Assembly: GCA_944386285.1 (NCBI GenBank)
Contig: CALXAM010000043.1
Span: forward strand, 58,589-122,588
Origin: an uncultured Clostridia bacterium
GTDB taxonomy: Bacteria > Bacillota > Clostridia > Oscillospirales > Ruminococcaceae
Direction: 5' to 3'
DNA length: 64,000 nucleotides
Shown: in pieces, positions 46,392 to 54,775 of the stretch
How the letters are laid out: each line of letters begins with the position of its first letter
Position numbering within the stretch: position 1 is the stretch's first letter
Translations under genes and position numbers: made by a program
The notes under the pieces: model-generated
The model's database searches: none
What the model was told of the DNA's origin: nothing
The model's input: only the letters and a program-made list of their open reading frames with translations

Positions 46392-47729
46392 ATGTTTACC
46401 AAAAAAGACATTGCACGATTGATGATCCCGCTCGTCATCGAGCAGGTGTTAGCAGTTGCAATCGGCATGGCTGACACAATGATGGTTTCAAACTGTGGTG
46501 AAGCAGCTGTTTCGGGCGTTTCCCTCGTAGACTCCATCAACGTTTTACTCATTAACATTTTCTCAGCACTGGCAACCGGCGGTGCCATCATATGTTCACA
46601 ATTTATCGGACGTGATGATCAGGAAAATACAAATAAAGCGGCAAAACAGTTAATTGCATCTGTATTTTTGCTTTCTGCGATTATTATGGTATTTTGTCTG
46701 TTTTTAAATCAGTCCATTCTAAATCTTGTATTTCCGAATACGGACAAGAGTGTTATGGATAACTGCGTCATCTACTTTTTCTGGTCTGCAATTTCCTATC
46801 CGTTTTTAGGATTATACAATGCCGGTGCAGCACTATTCCGCTCTATGGGAAATTCAAAAATTACAATGATCGTTTCCGTTGCGATGAACTTATTAAACAT
46901 CATCGGCAATGCTATTTTAATTTTTGGATGCGGCATGGGCGTTGCAGGCGCTGCAATCGCAACACTCATTTCCCGTATTTTCGGTGCGATTGTCATGTTG
47001 TGGCTGCTGCGTTTCCGCAGCCACGGAATCACGATCGATTCTCTCATCCATTGGAAACTTGACTTTAAACTAATCCGTCACATCCTTGCCATCGGTATTC
47101 CAAATGGACTGGAAAACGGAATGTTCCAAATCGGAAAAATCCTTGTGCAGGGATTTGTTGCATCCTATGGCACTGTTGCAATTGCTGCAAACGCAGTAGG
47201 AAACAGTATTGCATCCATTGCGGTCATTCCGGGAGCCGCTGTCGGTCTTGGAATGATTACCATTGTCGGACAATGCGTCGGCGCACAAAAGTTTAAAGAA
47301 GCAAAACAGTATGTTTTTAAACTAACGGGACTTGCATATTTGATGATGTTTATTGTCAATCTGTTGATCGTTCTTCTCTTAAATCCGCTGATCAGCCTAT
47401 ATGGTCTTTCTGATGAAACTGCGTCTATTGCATATGAATTGATTTTGTATCACAGCATCATGAGCAGTATTTTATGGCCAACCGCATTTACGCTGCCAAA
47501 CGGATTACGTGCCGCAAACGATGTTCGCTTTACGATGATTGTTTCCGTTTTAAGCATGTGGATTTGCCGAATCGGACTGAGTTATGTATTAGGCACAATG
47601 CTTCATATGCAAATACTTGGCGTTTGGATCGCAATGACGATTGACTGGGTTTTCCGCATTATCTTCTTTGTCATTCGAATCTGCGGAAATCGTTGGAAGA
47701 AAAAAGCGATGACGCCGAACATTTCTTAG
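46392..47729 (+). CDS. MATE-family efflux transporter
   Basis: A 445-residue membrane protein with 12 segments arranged as two similar halves. Conserved blocks are LMIPLVIEQVLAVAIGMADTMMV in part, GEAAVSGVSLVD, and GIPNGLENGMFQIGKI in the second half. It exports organic cations or drugs in exchange for Na+ or H+; the substrate is unknown. AAAGGGGCGACAAG precedes the ATG. It is convergent with the TPM-domain gene, the two sharing four bases. Confidence 0.93.
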   Translation: MFTKKDIARLMIPLVIEQVLAVAIGMADTMMVSNCGEAAVSGVSLVDSINVLLINIFSALATGGAIICSQFIGRDDQENTNKAAKQLIASVFLLSAIIMVFCLFLNQSILNLVFPNTDKSVMDNCVIYFFWSAISYPFLGLYNAGAALFRSMGNSKITMIVSVAMNLLNIIGNAILIFGCGMGVAGAAIATLISRIFGAIVMLWLLRFRSHGITIDSLIHWKLDFKLIRHILAIGIPNGLENGMFQIGKILVQGFVASYGTVAIAANAVGNSIASIAVIPGAAVGLGMITIVGQCVGAQKFKEAKQYVFKLTGLAYLMMFIVNLLIVLLLNPLISLYGLSDETASIAYELILYHSIMSSILWPTAFTLPNGLRAANDVRFTMIVSVLSMWICRIGLSYVLGTMLHMQILGVWIAMTIDWVFRIIFFVIRICGNRWKKKAMTPNIS

Positions 47730-48538
47730 AACTTTCCTCCGCGACCGCCATGCGTTCTGCCGGATGAACTTCGATGTGTACTGCTTCCTCCTCCTCTTGA
47801 AGAAGATGATGAGGAAGCTTTTTTTACCCGTGTAACGGTAGAATATAAGAAAAATTCTCTTGCTCCAGTTATTTTTAAACTGCCGGGAATCATATAGCTT
47901 CTTGCCCGTGGTTGCGGTCTGACATTTTTCATTTTTGAAATCATGACACCGAGTACGATCGAAGCTGCAATAATACCAATGACTACACTGATACCAAGTG
48001 TAGAAACCCAATCAATTTCTTTCACTTCGTTGTTGGAATCAAACGGTTCACCTGTTTGGGCTTGTTCCAAAAACGAATTGCAATAATATGTAAATGTGCA
48101 AAAAGCAGCATAAAAATTATCATCAGCTAAATCATCTTTCATTTTTGAAAAGATGTAATCAATTCCCCAGTCCGTGAATGCGGTAATTCCTTTTCCGTGT
48201 GTTGAAACCCACCAATCACGTTCTTCCATGCTGATCAAAAACAATACACCGCTTTTATCAGGACCAAGTCCATAACCATTTTCGTCATAATAATCATCCG
48301 CATAAGCCATCGGTGATTTTGAGTCTAACGAATCGACGGTGACGATCACCAAATCACATTCATACTGTGCACTAATTTCTTCCAACGAGGTGCGAAGTTC
48401 TGTTTCTTCACTTTCGGTCAATAAATTTGCATGATCTACAATCGTATTGCCACGTTCCTGTTCAGCTGCTGTGCACGGAAGTACAAGCATACACACACAA
48501 AGGAAGACCGAAATCATTCCCACAAACCATTTTTTCAT
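47726..48538 (-). CDS. TPM-domain membrane protein, YdjH/YgcG type
   Basis: A 270-residue protein: signal peptide (1-25, ending CTAAEQ), an external TPM domain (about 28-150; DHANLLTESEETELRTSLEE, GVLFLISMEERDWWVSTHGK), one membrane segment (about 178-200) and a Ser/Gly/Arg-rich tail ending in a GGRGGKF-type tip. TPM domains act as phosphatases or assembly factors. The start is ATG 48538 after AGAGGAG. The three-gene run with the zinc-ribbon and SPFH genes matches Bacillus ydjG-ydjH-ydjI, a membrane-stress module. Confidence 0.9.
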   Translation of the reverse strand: MKKWFVGMISVFLCVCMLVLPCTAAEQERGNTIVDHANLLTESEETELRTSLEEISAQYECDLVIVTVDSLDSKSPMAYADDYYDENGYGLGPDKSGVLFLISMEERDWWVSTHGKGITAFTDWGIDYIFSKMKDDLADDNFYAAFCTFTYYCNSFLEQAQTGEPFDSNNEVKEIDWVSTLGISVVIGIIAASIVLGVMISKMKNVRPQPRARSYMIPGSLKITGAREFFLYSTVTRVKKASSSSSSRGGGSSTHRSSSGRTHGGRGGKF

Positions 48539-48552
48539 GTTCGGCTCTCCTC

Positions 48553-49632
48553 TCAAAACAAATCAAACAGTATTTTAATCAAGGCAACAACAACGCTGAC
48601 AGAGCCCCAAATGCCTAAAAACCAACGAATTGCTGCACCTATATCAACCGGAAGATTTCCAACAAATTTTCCTGTTTGACCGTTCATTGCAAACCGATAC
48701 TGCTTACCCTTCCACGTTGTATTCATAATCCACACAGGATATAATGCATACTGAATCACACCATGAATCAAATTGATCTGTGCGCCAGTCTGCACAACAC
48801 TGGAAAATCCTTGAATTGTTTGGCGAAACGCCTGTTGTGTACTCTCTCCTATTCGCTGATTGGCACGAGGTTGGCACGCCTGTGCATCAACATCATAACG
48901 ATCTGCAAGATATCCTGCTAAATATGCTGTTTGAAAATCAACCGCTTTGCTAAAATCATACGGTTCTATAGATTCCATCAATTTATCTTCCATTTTTGAA
49001 GATCCATCTACCGGTACATGTGAAAAACCAAGCGTTCCTTCTCGCGTGACGGAAAAGAAATTATGCTGCGTATAAATATACGAGCTATCACTCCACGACC
49101 GTGTGCGCTCTGCTTTGTATCGAATTTTTGCATCTGCATTTCCACCAAACAGCCAAAATGGAACATAGACACCTTTTATCTCATCGATATGATTCTGATC
49201 TTTAAAAACTTTGGGAAGTAATTTGCGTTTTAAATGCTTTTGAAAAGCAGCTTTTGCATCGTTTTTATCCATTGTAAAGGGAATCACATAATCCGGTTTC
49301 AAATCTCCTGATAGCTGTCCCATCACAATAACAGGATTATCACAATAGGGGCATTTGGTTGCCGCCATTGTTTCATCGCCGATAATCTGCCCACCGCAAG
49401 TGGAACAAGAATAAACGAAAACACCGTCTTGTGCTCCATCAAATGTTTTATCAGATTGTGTTTCCCATGGCATATTGGATGGTGCGTCTTTTTTCAGTTC
49501 CTCATCATATTGACGCAACGTTTCCATTTCAAACGCTGTATCACAATAAGGGCATACCATTTTCTGTACGGTACTATCAAATGAAATTGCACCACCACAG
49601 CACGGGCACTGGTAGGTAAATATTTCTGCCAT
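48553..49632 (-). CDS. Zinc-ribbon membrane protein, YdjG type
   Basis: A 359-residue protein with two N-terminal zinc ribbons (CPCCG...CPYC near 9-30 and CSTCG...CPYC near 75-97). A beta-rich body follows (DYVIPFTMDKNDAKAAFQKH, GVYVPFWLFGG), ending in a single C-terminal membrane segment (about 337-357). YdjG-type proteins help place PspA and the SPFH partner at the membrane in Bacillus. GAAGGAACG precedes the ATG. It lies 24 bases after the SPFH gene and 14 bases before the TPM gene, so they form one operon. Confidence 0.88.
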   Translation of the reverse strand: MAEIFTYQCPCCGGAISFDSTVQKMVCPYCDTAFEMETLRQYDEELKKDAPSNMPWETQSDKTFDGAQDGVFVYSCSTCGGQIIGDETMAATKCPYCDNPVIVMGQLSGDLKPDYVIPFTMDKNDAKAAFQKHLKRKLLPKVFKDQNHIDEIKGVYVPFWLFGGNADAKIRYKAERTRSWSDSSYIYTQHNFFSVTREGTLGFSHVPVDGSSKMEDKLMESIEPYDFSKAVDFQTAYLAGYLADRYDVDAQACQPRANQRIGESTQQAFRQTIQGFSSVVQTGAQINLIHGVIQYALYPVWIMNTTWKGKQYRFAMNGQTGKFVGNLPVDIGAAIRWFLGIWGSVSVVVALIKILFDLF

Positions 49633-49656
49633 AATCGTTCCTTCTTCTCGTTTTCG

Positions 49657-51051
49657 TTATCTTTGATCGTTTTCATCAAAACGATCTCCGCATTCCGGAC
49701 AGAATTTCGGTGGATGTTTTGGATCTTCTGGCTCCCATCCGCATTTATCGCACCGATAAAGCGGTTCGCCTACTGGTTTTGGTTTCCCGCACTCTGAACA
49801 GAATTTTCCTTTATTGATTGCGCCACATGCACAAACCCATCCTTTCTGCGGCCGCGGCGAAGCACATTCTGTGCAGAACTTTCCGGTGTTTTTCGTACCA
49901 CATGAACAAATCCATTCATCATTTGTGTTTTCGACAGGTTGAGGCTTTGGCTTACCGCAAGATGAACAAAAATTCCCCTGATTGACATTTCCGCACGCAC
50001 AAACCCAATCTCCCGGTTTTGCTGCTGCCGGTGCAGCGACCGGCTGCTGCCCCATTGCAAAAAGATTCTGCGGATTCACATTTCCAGCCTGTTGTGCCAT
50101 AGAAAGTCCCATAAAGCCCATCATTGCACCAGCCTCATTTGCCGCTGCTGAACGCATTGCATCGCTCTGCGCGCCTACAATCGTCGCTGCAGCCATTGTA
50201 GGATCACGCATGATTGCAGTATGCTGTGCCTGCTTGATCATTTCTTCATCTTCTTTGGGTGCTGTAACCGAATTGATTGCAAGCGACACAATCGCAATTC
50301 CGCGTGTTTCACGCCATTTTTCTGTCAGCACTTCATCCAGAGCTTCCGTGATCTCCATCGTGTGTCCTGGGAGTGCCGAATAACGTACACCCATTTCAGA
50401 AATCTTAGCAAATGCCGGCTGTAACGCAGACAAAAGTTCTGCTTTTAACTGTGCATCGATCTGCGAACGACTATATTCTGCTTCTACGTTTCCGCAAACA
50501 TTTGTATAAAACAAGAGTGGATCAACGATCTTATAGGAATATGTACCATTGCAGCGCACAGAAATATCAATATCCAAACCGATATTCCGATCAACAACAC
50601 GAAATGGTACAGGATTCGGCGTTCCATATTTATTATCAACGATCTCCTTTGTATTGAAATAATACACTCGTTGATCTTTTCCGGTATCACCGCCATACGT
50701 GAATCTTCTTCCCACTATGCGGAATGTATTAAGAATGCTCTCACCAAGATTGCCAGAAAAAAGGCTGGGTTCTGTAGAAGAATCATAAATAAACTCGCCT
50801 GGTTCTGCACAAACTTCTACGATCTTCCCCTGCTCTACAATAATCATGCACTGTCCGTCTGCAACGGCAATCGCACTACCATTTGAAATGATATTATCAT
50901 TCGCTTTTGTATTGGAAGAACGACGTGAAACTCTCTTTTGTCCCTTTACAGCCAAAATATCACTTGTAAGTGCATCACAATAAAAGAATTCCTTCCACTG
51001 ATCCGCCAATGTACCACCTATCGTACCAATTGCAGCTTTTATCAATCCCAT
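49657..51051 (-). CDS. SPFH-domain protein with C-terminal zinc ribbons, YdjI type
   Basis: A 464-residue protein. Residues 1-25 form an amphipathic membrane-binding start (GLIKAAIGTIGGTLADQW), residues 40-300 an SPFH/band-7 domain (also called the virion core protein family). Residues 345-464 hold four zinc ribbons (CACGNVNQGNFCSSCG, CSCGTKNTGKFCTEC, CACGAINKGKFCSECG, and CDKCGWEPEDPKHPPKFCPE). It probably scaffolds membrane-stress complexes. The start is ATG 51051 after AAGGAG. Confidence 0.9.
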   Translation of the reverse strand: MGLIKAAIGTIGGTLADQWKEFFYCDALTSDILAVKGQKRVSRRSSNTKANDNIISNGSAIAVADGQCMIIVEQGKIVEVCAEPGEFIYDSSTEPSLFSGNLGESILNTFRIVGRRFTYGGDTGKDQRVYYFNTKEIVDNKYGTPNPVPFRVVDRNIGLDIDISVRCNGTYSYKIVDPLLFYTNVCGNVEAEYSRSQIDAQLKAELLSALQPAFAKISEMGVRYSALPGHTMEITEALDEVLTEKWRETRGIAIVSLAINSVTAPKEDEEMIKQAQHTAIMRDPTMAAATIVGAQSDAMRSAAANEAGAMMGFMGLSMAQQAGNVNPQNLFAMGQQPVAAPAAAKPGDWVCACGNVNQGNFCSSCGKPKPQPVENTNDEWICSCGTKNTGKFCTECASPRPQKGWVCACGAINKGKFCSECGKPKPVGEPLYRCDKCGWEPEDPKHPPKFCPECGDRFDENDQR

Positions 51052-51106
51052 GAAAAACACGCTCCTTCATCATACACAATATTGGTATTCAATATGCTTT
51101 GGTTTT

Positions 51107-51135
51107 ATCATATCATACAATGCGTTTCACCGCAA
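51107..51135 (-). promoter_or_regulatory. Promoter of the SPFH/zinc-ribbon/TPM operon
   Basis: The minus-strand reading is TTGCGG, a 17-base spacer and TATGAT, about 55 bases before the start. A TGAAAC within it recalls ECF sigma-factor -35 elements, but the matching -10 (CGTA-like) is missing. Confidence 0.55.
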
Positions 51136-51169
51136 CGATCTTTTTTTCGTTCATGTTATCATCTAACAA

Positions 51170-51200
51170 AAAAGCAGGACGAAATATTCGTCCTGCTTTT
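51170..51200. terminator. Bidirectional terminator after the secreted-protein pair
   Basis: AAAAGCAGGACGAA, TATT-type loop, TTCGTCCTGCTTTT: a perfect 13-14 base stem with A- and T-tracts on both sides. It ends transcription of the gene stopping at 51235. Confidence 0.92.
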
Positions 51201-51234
51201 CCATAAAAGTTATTCCAACAAATTTCACTGAAAA

Positions 51235-52725
51235 TTATTCAGCATGATGATTCCAACCCAAAGAAGCTGCATATGCTAAATGCTTCTCATATTCCTCACC
51301 AGTGAGATTTGCCCAACCTTCTTCACATTTGAATTCGTGACCAAGATATTCGTTGCCGTCACCTTTGTCGCCTGCACCACACCAGTCCTCAGCAATTTCT
51401 GTTCCGGTTCAATTTTCAAACAAACTACCAAGTACTTTTGTATGATCTTCTTCGATTTTTACAATTGCACTGGTTGCATTGACGTTTTTAAACGTACAAT
51501 TTTCAATCACTGCATACCGGCAATTCAAGAACAATCCGTGCGCAACAGAAGCACCGTCATTCAATGCAAATGTGCAGTTTGAGAAATTCACATTCTCATA
51601 AATTCCTTTATGTTCCGGATAAAATTCATTCACTGCCCATTCAAAATCATAGGATAAATCATCAGAAACTTTGATATTTCCATCCTCTAATCCAGCGGCA
51701 CCAACATTATCAAATCCAACGGTTACGATGGAATTCAAGCCTTCTGCACCATAAATCGTAACACCTTCGAAAGTCACATTGCTAGAAGCTACAAATAATG
51801 CAGCACTGGTAACATAGCTACCATCAATCGGTGCCGTTGCATTACTCAAATCCAAAACTGCTTCACCATCACCAACAATGCGAAGCGGTTTTGTGAAAAC
51901 AAGCGCCTCATCTAATTCATAAGTTCCTTCATCCAAAACGATTACATCATTTTCAGATGCATTATCAATTGCATTACGCAGCGCTTTGCCATTTGCAACA
52001 GCATCATTTCCAGCATCTACTTGAGTTGGTGCAAATTCTGCATCTTTGTCATACTGATTGCTGCCAAAGCCATCTTCTTCAACAGTTGCCTGTGCTGCGT
52101 CAAAATGAATATCCACATTGGTTGTGCCATTCATATATTCATTACCCGCATCTGCATACATACCATATTCGATCAGATACCAGTTTCTCCATTCCGATTC
52201 AACATCAGTTTCATTCGACATTAAAACGGTATGAAACGTGTCGTCCCAGTTTTCCAACTCGCTCATACAGGTAACGCGACTATCACTGCGATAAACCGGT
52301 CCTGTTACCTCCGGCATGCTAATCGCATCACTATACGAAGGACCTCTTTTCGTTACACGGAACCATAAAGCGTCTGACAATCCAGAATCTACAGTGATGT
52401 CAAAGCTCAACTGCAATTTTGCAGCCAAGGAACCCATATTATCAACACGAACCAAAAGTGCATCGCTTTGTCCCGGTTCCCAATTGTCAGCAGACATTTT
52501 TCCTGTGCCAGCCCATTCATTCATACCGATCTGCTTAAAGCTGTTTGCTGCAGAATCCCATTTGAACCAGTAAAAATCTACTTTTAAATCACCAGATTCA
52601 ATTCGATTTCCTGTGTTCAGTACGCTGTCTGTAAACCATGCAAATGTTGTACCCAAAAGCATTACAGCACATAACCAGAGTGATAATGCGCTTAACCAAA
52701 GATTTTTCTTTGTTGCTTTTATCAA
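51235..52725 (-). pseudogene. SipW-type secreted beta-helix protein interrupted by an in-frame TGA
   Basis: The frame has 438 codons, then TGA (51411-51409), then 57 further codons in the same frame to a TAA at 51237-51235. The N-terminus (LWLCAVMLLGTTFAWFTDSV) is a SipW-dependent signal. A camelysin-like domain follows (about 40-215), then a right-handed beta-helix (about 230-438; AVLDLSNATAPIDGS, NVTFEGVTIYG). The part after the stop reads as normal protein (TGTEIAEDWCGAGDKGDGNE). The start is TTG 52725 after AAAGG. The best explanation is a nonsense mutation; the terminator lies after the distal TAA, supporting one original gene. Confidence 0.8.
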
Positions 52726-52766
52726 TAAAACGACCTTTCTAAATTATTATGAAGTTTTTTAATTAT

Positions 52767-54611
52767 TTACTTTGTAAAAGAAACTGTATCTTCTCCGGTG
52801 ACACTTGCATCCGCATTCTGTGTACCAATTAACTGATCAATTCCAGTTCCCGCTGTATTCGCTTCATTTGTTCCTTCAAAAGAAACCGTATTGGAAGCCA
52901 GATCACCAATAAACGCACCTGTATTGGAGAAATGATTTGCCGTTACTGCTGAAATCTGAGTTGTACAATCTTTAAACGTAAACGTCATGCCCTCGTAACC
53001 TCTCCAGTAACCATCTCCTACAAAGCCGCCAACGTTGGACACATTTCTCTGCGATACAAACTGCAATCCAGTTACCGCACATTGATCAAACGTAAACAAA
53101 TTGCCTGTTTGCCCGTAAATCTGTCCGACAAAACCCGCAACACCAGTTAGATCACTGGAATTACTCTTTTCAATCGTGCAGTCTACTACATTACAATTTT
53201 TAAAGGTCTTATTTCCATAGTTTGAGAATCCGGCAATACCACCTACACAATTGCTCGTCGAACGAATTACAGTATCTTTTACAGTAAGATCACTGAATGT
53301 AAAAGTTCCTTCATTCAACTGTCCGATAATACCGCCGACTTTCCAGCTCGTTCCGTTAATTTCACAGTTTTCTACGCTGCAGCCGGTAATCGTTGCATAG
53401 CCTTGGCCAGAAATGCCGCCGATATATTGTCCTCCAGAAATTGTTGCATTTCTCACAACGCAATTTTCTAATTTTCCGGTATAGCCTTCGCCGACCAAAC
53501 CACCAACATATCCATAACGACCATCTACCGATACGCCATCAACGATAACGCCGCTCACTGTCGTTGCAACTGTCCGTCCTGCTACTGCACCGACATTTGT
53601 TCCTGTGGCATTGATCGTGCCACCTTTAATCGTCAAATCACGAATTGTCGCATTTGTTGTTTTTCCAAATAATCCAGTATACTCGCCATCGGAAGAAGGA
53701 GTTAAATTATAAATGGTTTTCTCGTTTCCGTCAAAGGTTCCCTCAAACGGTGTATCCTCTGTTCCGATCGGCGTCCAGGATGCATTGCCCAAGTCAATAT
53801 CAGAGGTTAACGTAATCGTTTTTCCTTTGAATGTTTTACCGTCTGCAACCATCTGTGAAAGACCAGCTAATTTTTCTGCAGAATCTAATGTATAATTTGT
53901 CTCATCCGGGTCATACCAATTGGTATCCATTTCAGTGCCGTCCCATGTTGCATAGGTTGCATGTTTATCATAATCACGATTTCCAAAGCCGTCTAATTCG
54001 CTTGCTGCCTGTTTTGCTCTTGCAACAATATCAAATGTAACGGTGGCACCTTGATACTTGATATCTGCATCTTCTTTCATTTTGATGGCAACTGAAAAAC
54101 CGCCCCAGGTTTGACCATCATAATTGAGCTTTCCTTCTTTAATAACCTTTCCGTCACGAATCTCAGACAACGTACCGATCTCTGTCATTCTGCTCAAATC
54201 GTTCTGTATATTCGCATCACCTACATAAACGACCAACACATCCGCAAGGTCCACATCTGACTGATCACTGGTACTCTCAATGTTCTGGAAAGTAAAATCC
54301 CAATCAAGTGCCAATTTGTTTTCGATCTCACTTGGTGTTGAGATATTAAAACGCCATCCAAAATATTTTCCCGGCTCCCAAATCATCTGATCATCAAAGA
54401 ATGGCGTATCCTCTTCCATAGGCAGCCAAAGTGTTTGATCAGAATCCAAGGCTCTGTATTTTAACTGAATTGCCAGTTCTCCCGTTTGAATTTTATTTTG
54501 GGTATTTATAACGCTGTCTGTAAACCATGCAAACGTTGTGCCTATCAACATTACAGCGCACAAAAGAAGAGACAACACACTCAGCCCAAGCGCTCTCTTG
54601 GTTGTCTTCAT
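52767..54611 (-). CDS. SipW-type secreted protein with GLUG repeats
   Basis: A 614-residue extracellular protein. The signal (LSLLLCAVMLIGTTFAWFTD) is of the SipW-dependent class seen in TasA and camelysin. A camelysin-like domain spans about 30-215. Residues 270-600 are a beta-helix of GLUG-type repeats (GLFGKTTNATIRDLTIKGGT, VGGLVGEGYTGKLENC, IGGISGQGYATITGC). Such proteins are surface or matrix adhesins. It has AAGGGGG before the ATG, a strong promoter, and a paralogue 41 bases downstream. No SipW peptidase gene is in the window. Confidence 0.88.
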   Translation of the reverse strand: MKTTKRALGLSVLSLLLCAVMLIGTTFAWFTDSVINTQNKIQTGELAIQLKYRALDSDQTLWLPMEEDTPFFDDQMIWEPGKYFGWRFNISTPSEIENKLALDWDFTFQNIESTSDQSDVDLADVLVVYVGDANIQNDLSRMTEIGTLSEIRDGKVIKEGKLNYDGQTWGGFSVAIKMKEDADIKYQGATVTFDIVARAKQAASELDGFGNRDYDKHATYATWDGTEMDTNWYDPDETNYTLDSAEKLAGLSQMVADGKTFKGKTITLTSDIDLGNASWTPIGTEDTPFEGTFDGNEKTIYNLTPSSDGEYTGLFGKTTNATIRDLTIKGGTINATGTNVGAVAGRTVATTVSGVIVDGVSVDGRYGYVGGLVGEGYTGKLENCVVRNATISGGQYIGGISGQGYATITGCSVENCEINGTSWKVGGIIGQLNEGTFTFSDLTVKDTVIRSTSNCVGGIAGFSNYGNKTFKNCNVVDCTIEKSNSSDLTGVAGFVGQIYGQTGNLFTFDQCAVTGLQFVSQRNVSNVGGFVGDGYWRGYEGMTFTFKDCTTQISAVTANHFSNTGAFIGDLASNTVSFEGTNEANTAGTGIDQLIGTQNADASVTGEDTVSFTK

Positions 54612-54645
54612 GGTAAAACCCCCTTCTTAAATCGACAAATTATAA

Positions 54646-54661
54646 AATCGCTGTATACAGT
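54646..54661 (-). promoter_or_regulatory. Palindrome over the transcription start of the secreted-protein operon
   Basis: GTATAC-T-GTATAC overlaps the 3' part of the -10 box and the start of transcription (approximate coordinates). It could be a repressor operator or could be chance, since half of it is the -10 box itself. Confidence 0.35.
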
Positions 54662-54687
54662 ATACCATTCAGTAATTCGAAAGTCAA
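54659..54687 (-). promoter_or_regulatory. Strong promoter of the secreted-protein operon
   Basis: The minus-strand reading is TTGACT, a 17-base spacer and TATACT, about 45 bases before the start of the GLUG-repeat protein gene. Confidence 0.85.
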
Positions 54688-54733
54688 GTTTAACGTCTTG
54701 TATCACACAACGAAAAATGTGCGATATAAACAA

Positions 54734-54771
54734 ATAAAGGAGAAAATGTTATCAACATTTTCTCCTTTATT
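54734..54771 (-). terminator. Terminator after the HdeD-like gene
   Basis: AATAAAGGAGAAAATGTT, a three-base loop, and its exact complement form an 18-base stem with T-rich flanks, five bases after the stop at 54776. Confidence 0.88.
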
Positions 54772-54775
54772 ATTA

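Noticed and set aside
51107..51135. ECF (sigma-W-like) promoter before the SPFH gene
   Set aside because: TGAAAC is present, but the required CGTA-type -10 at 16-17 bases is missing; a sigma-A reading fits better.
51409..51411. Selenocysteine or a reassigned UGA in the secreted protein
   Set aside because: UGA ends many neighbouring genes, no redox motif surrounds the codon, and no selenocysteine machinery is in the window.
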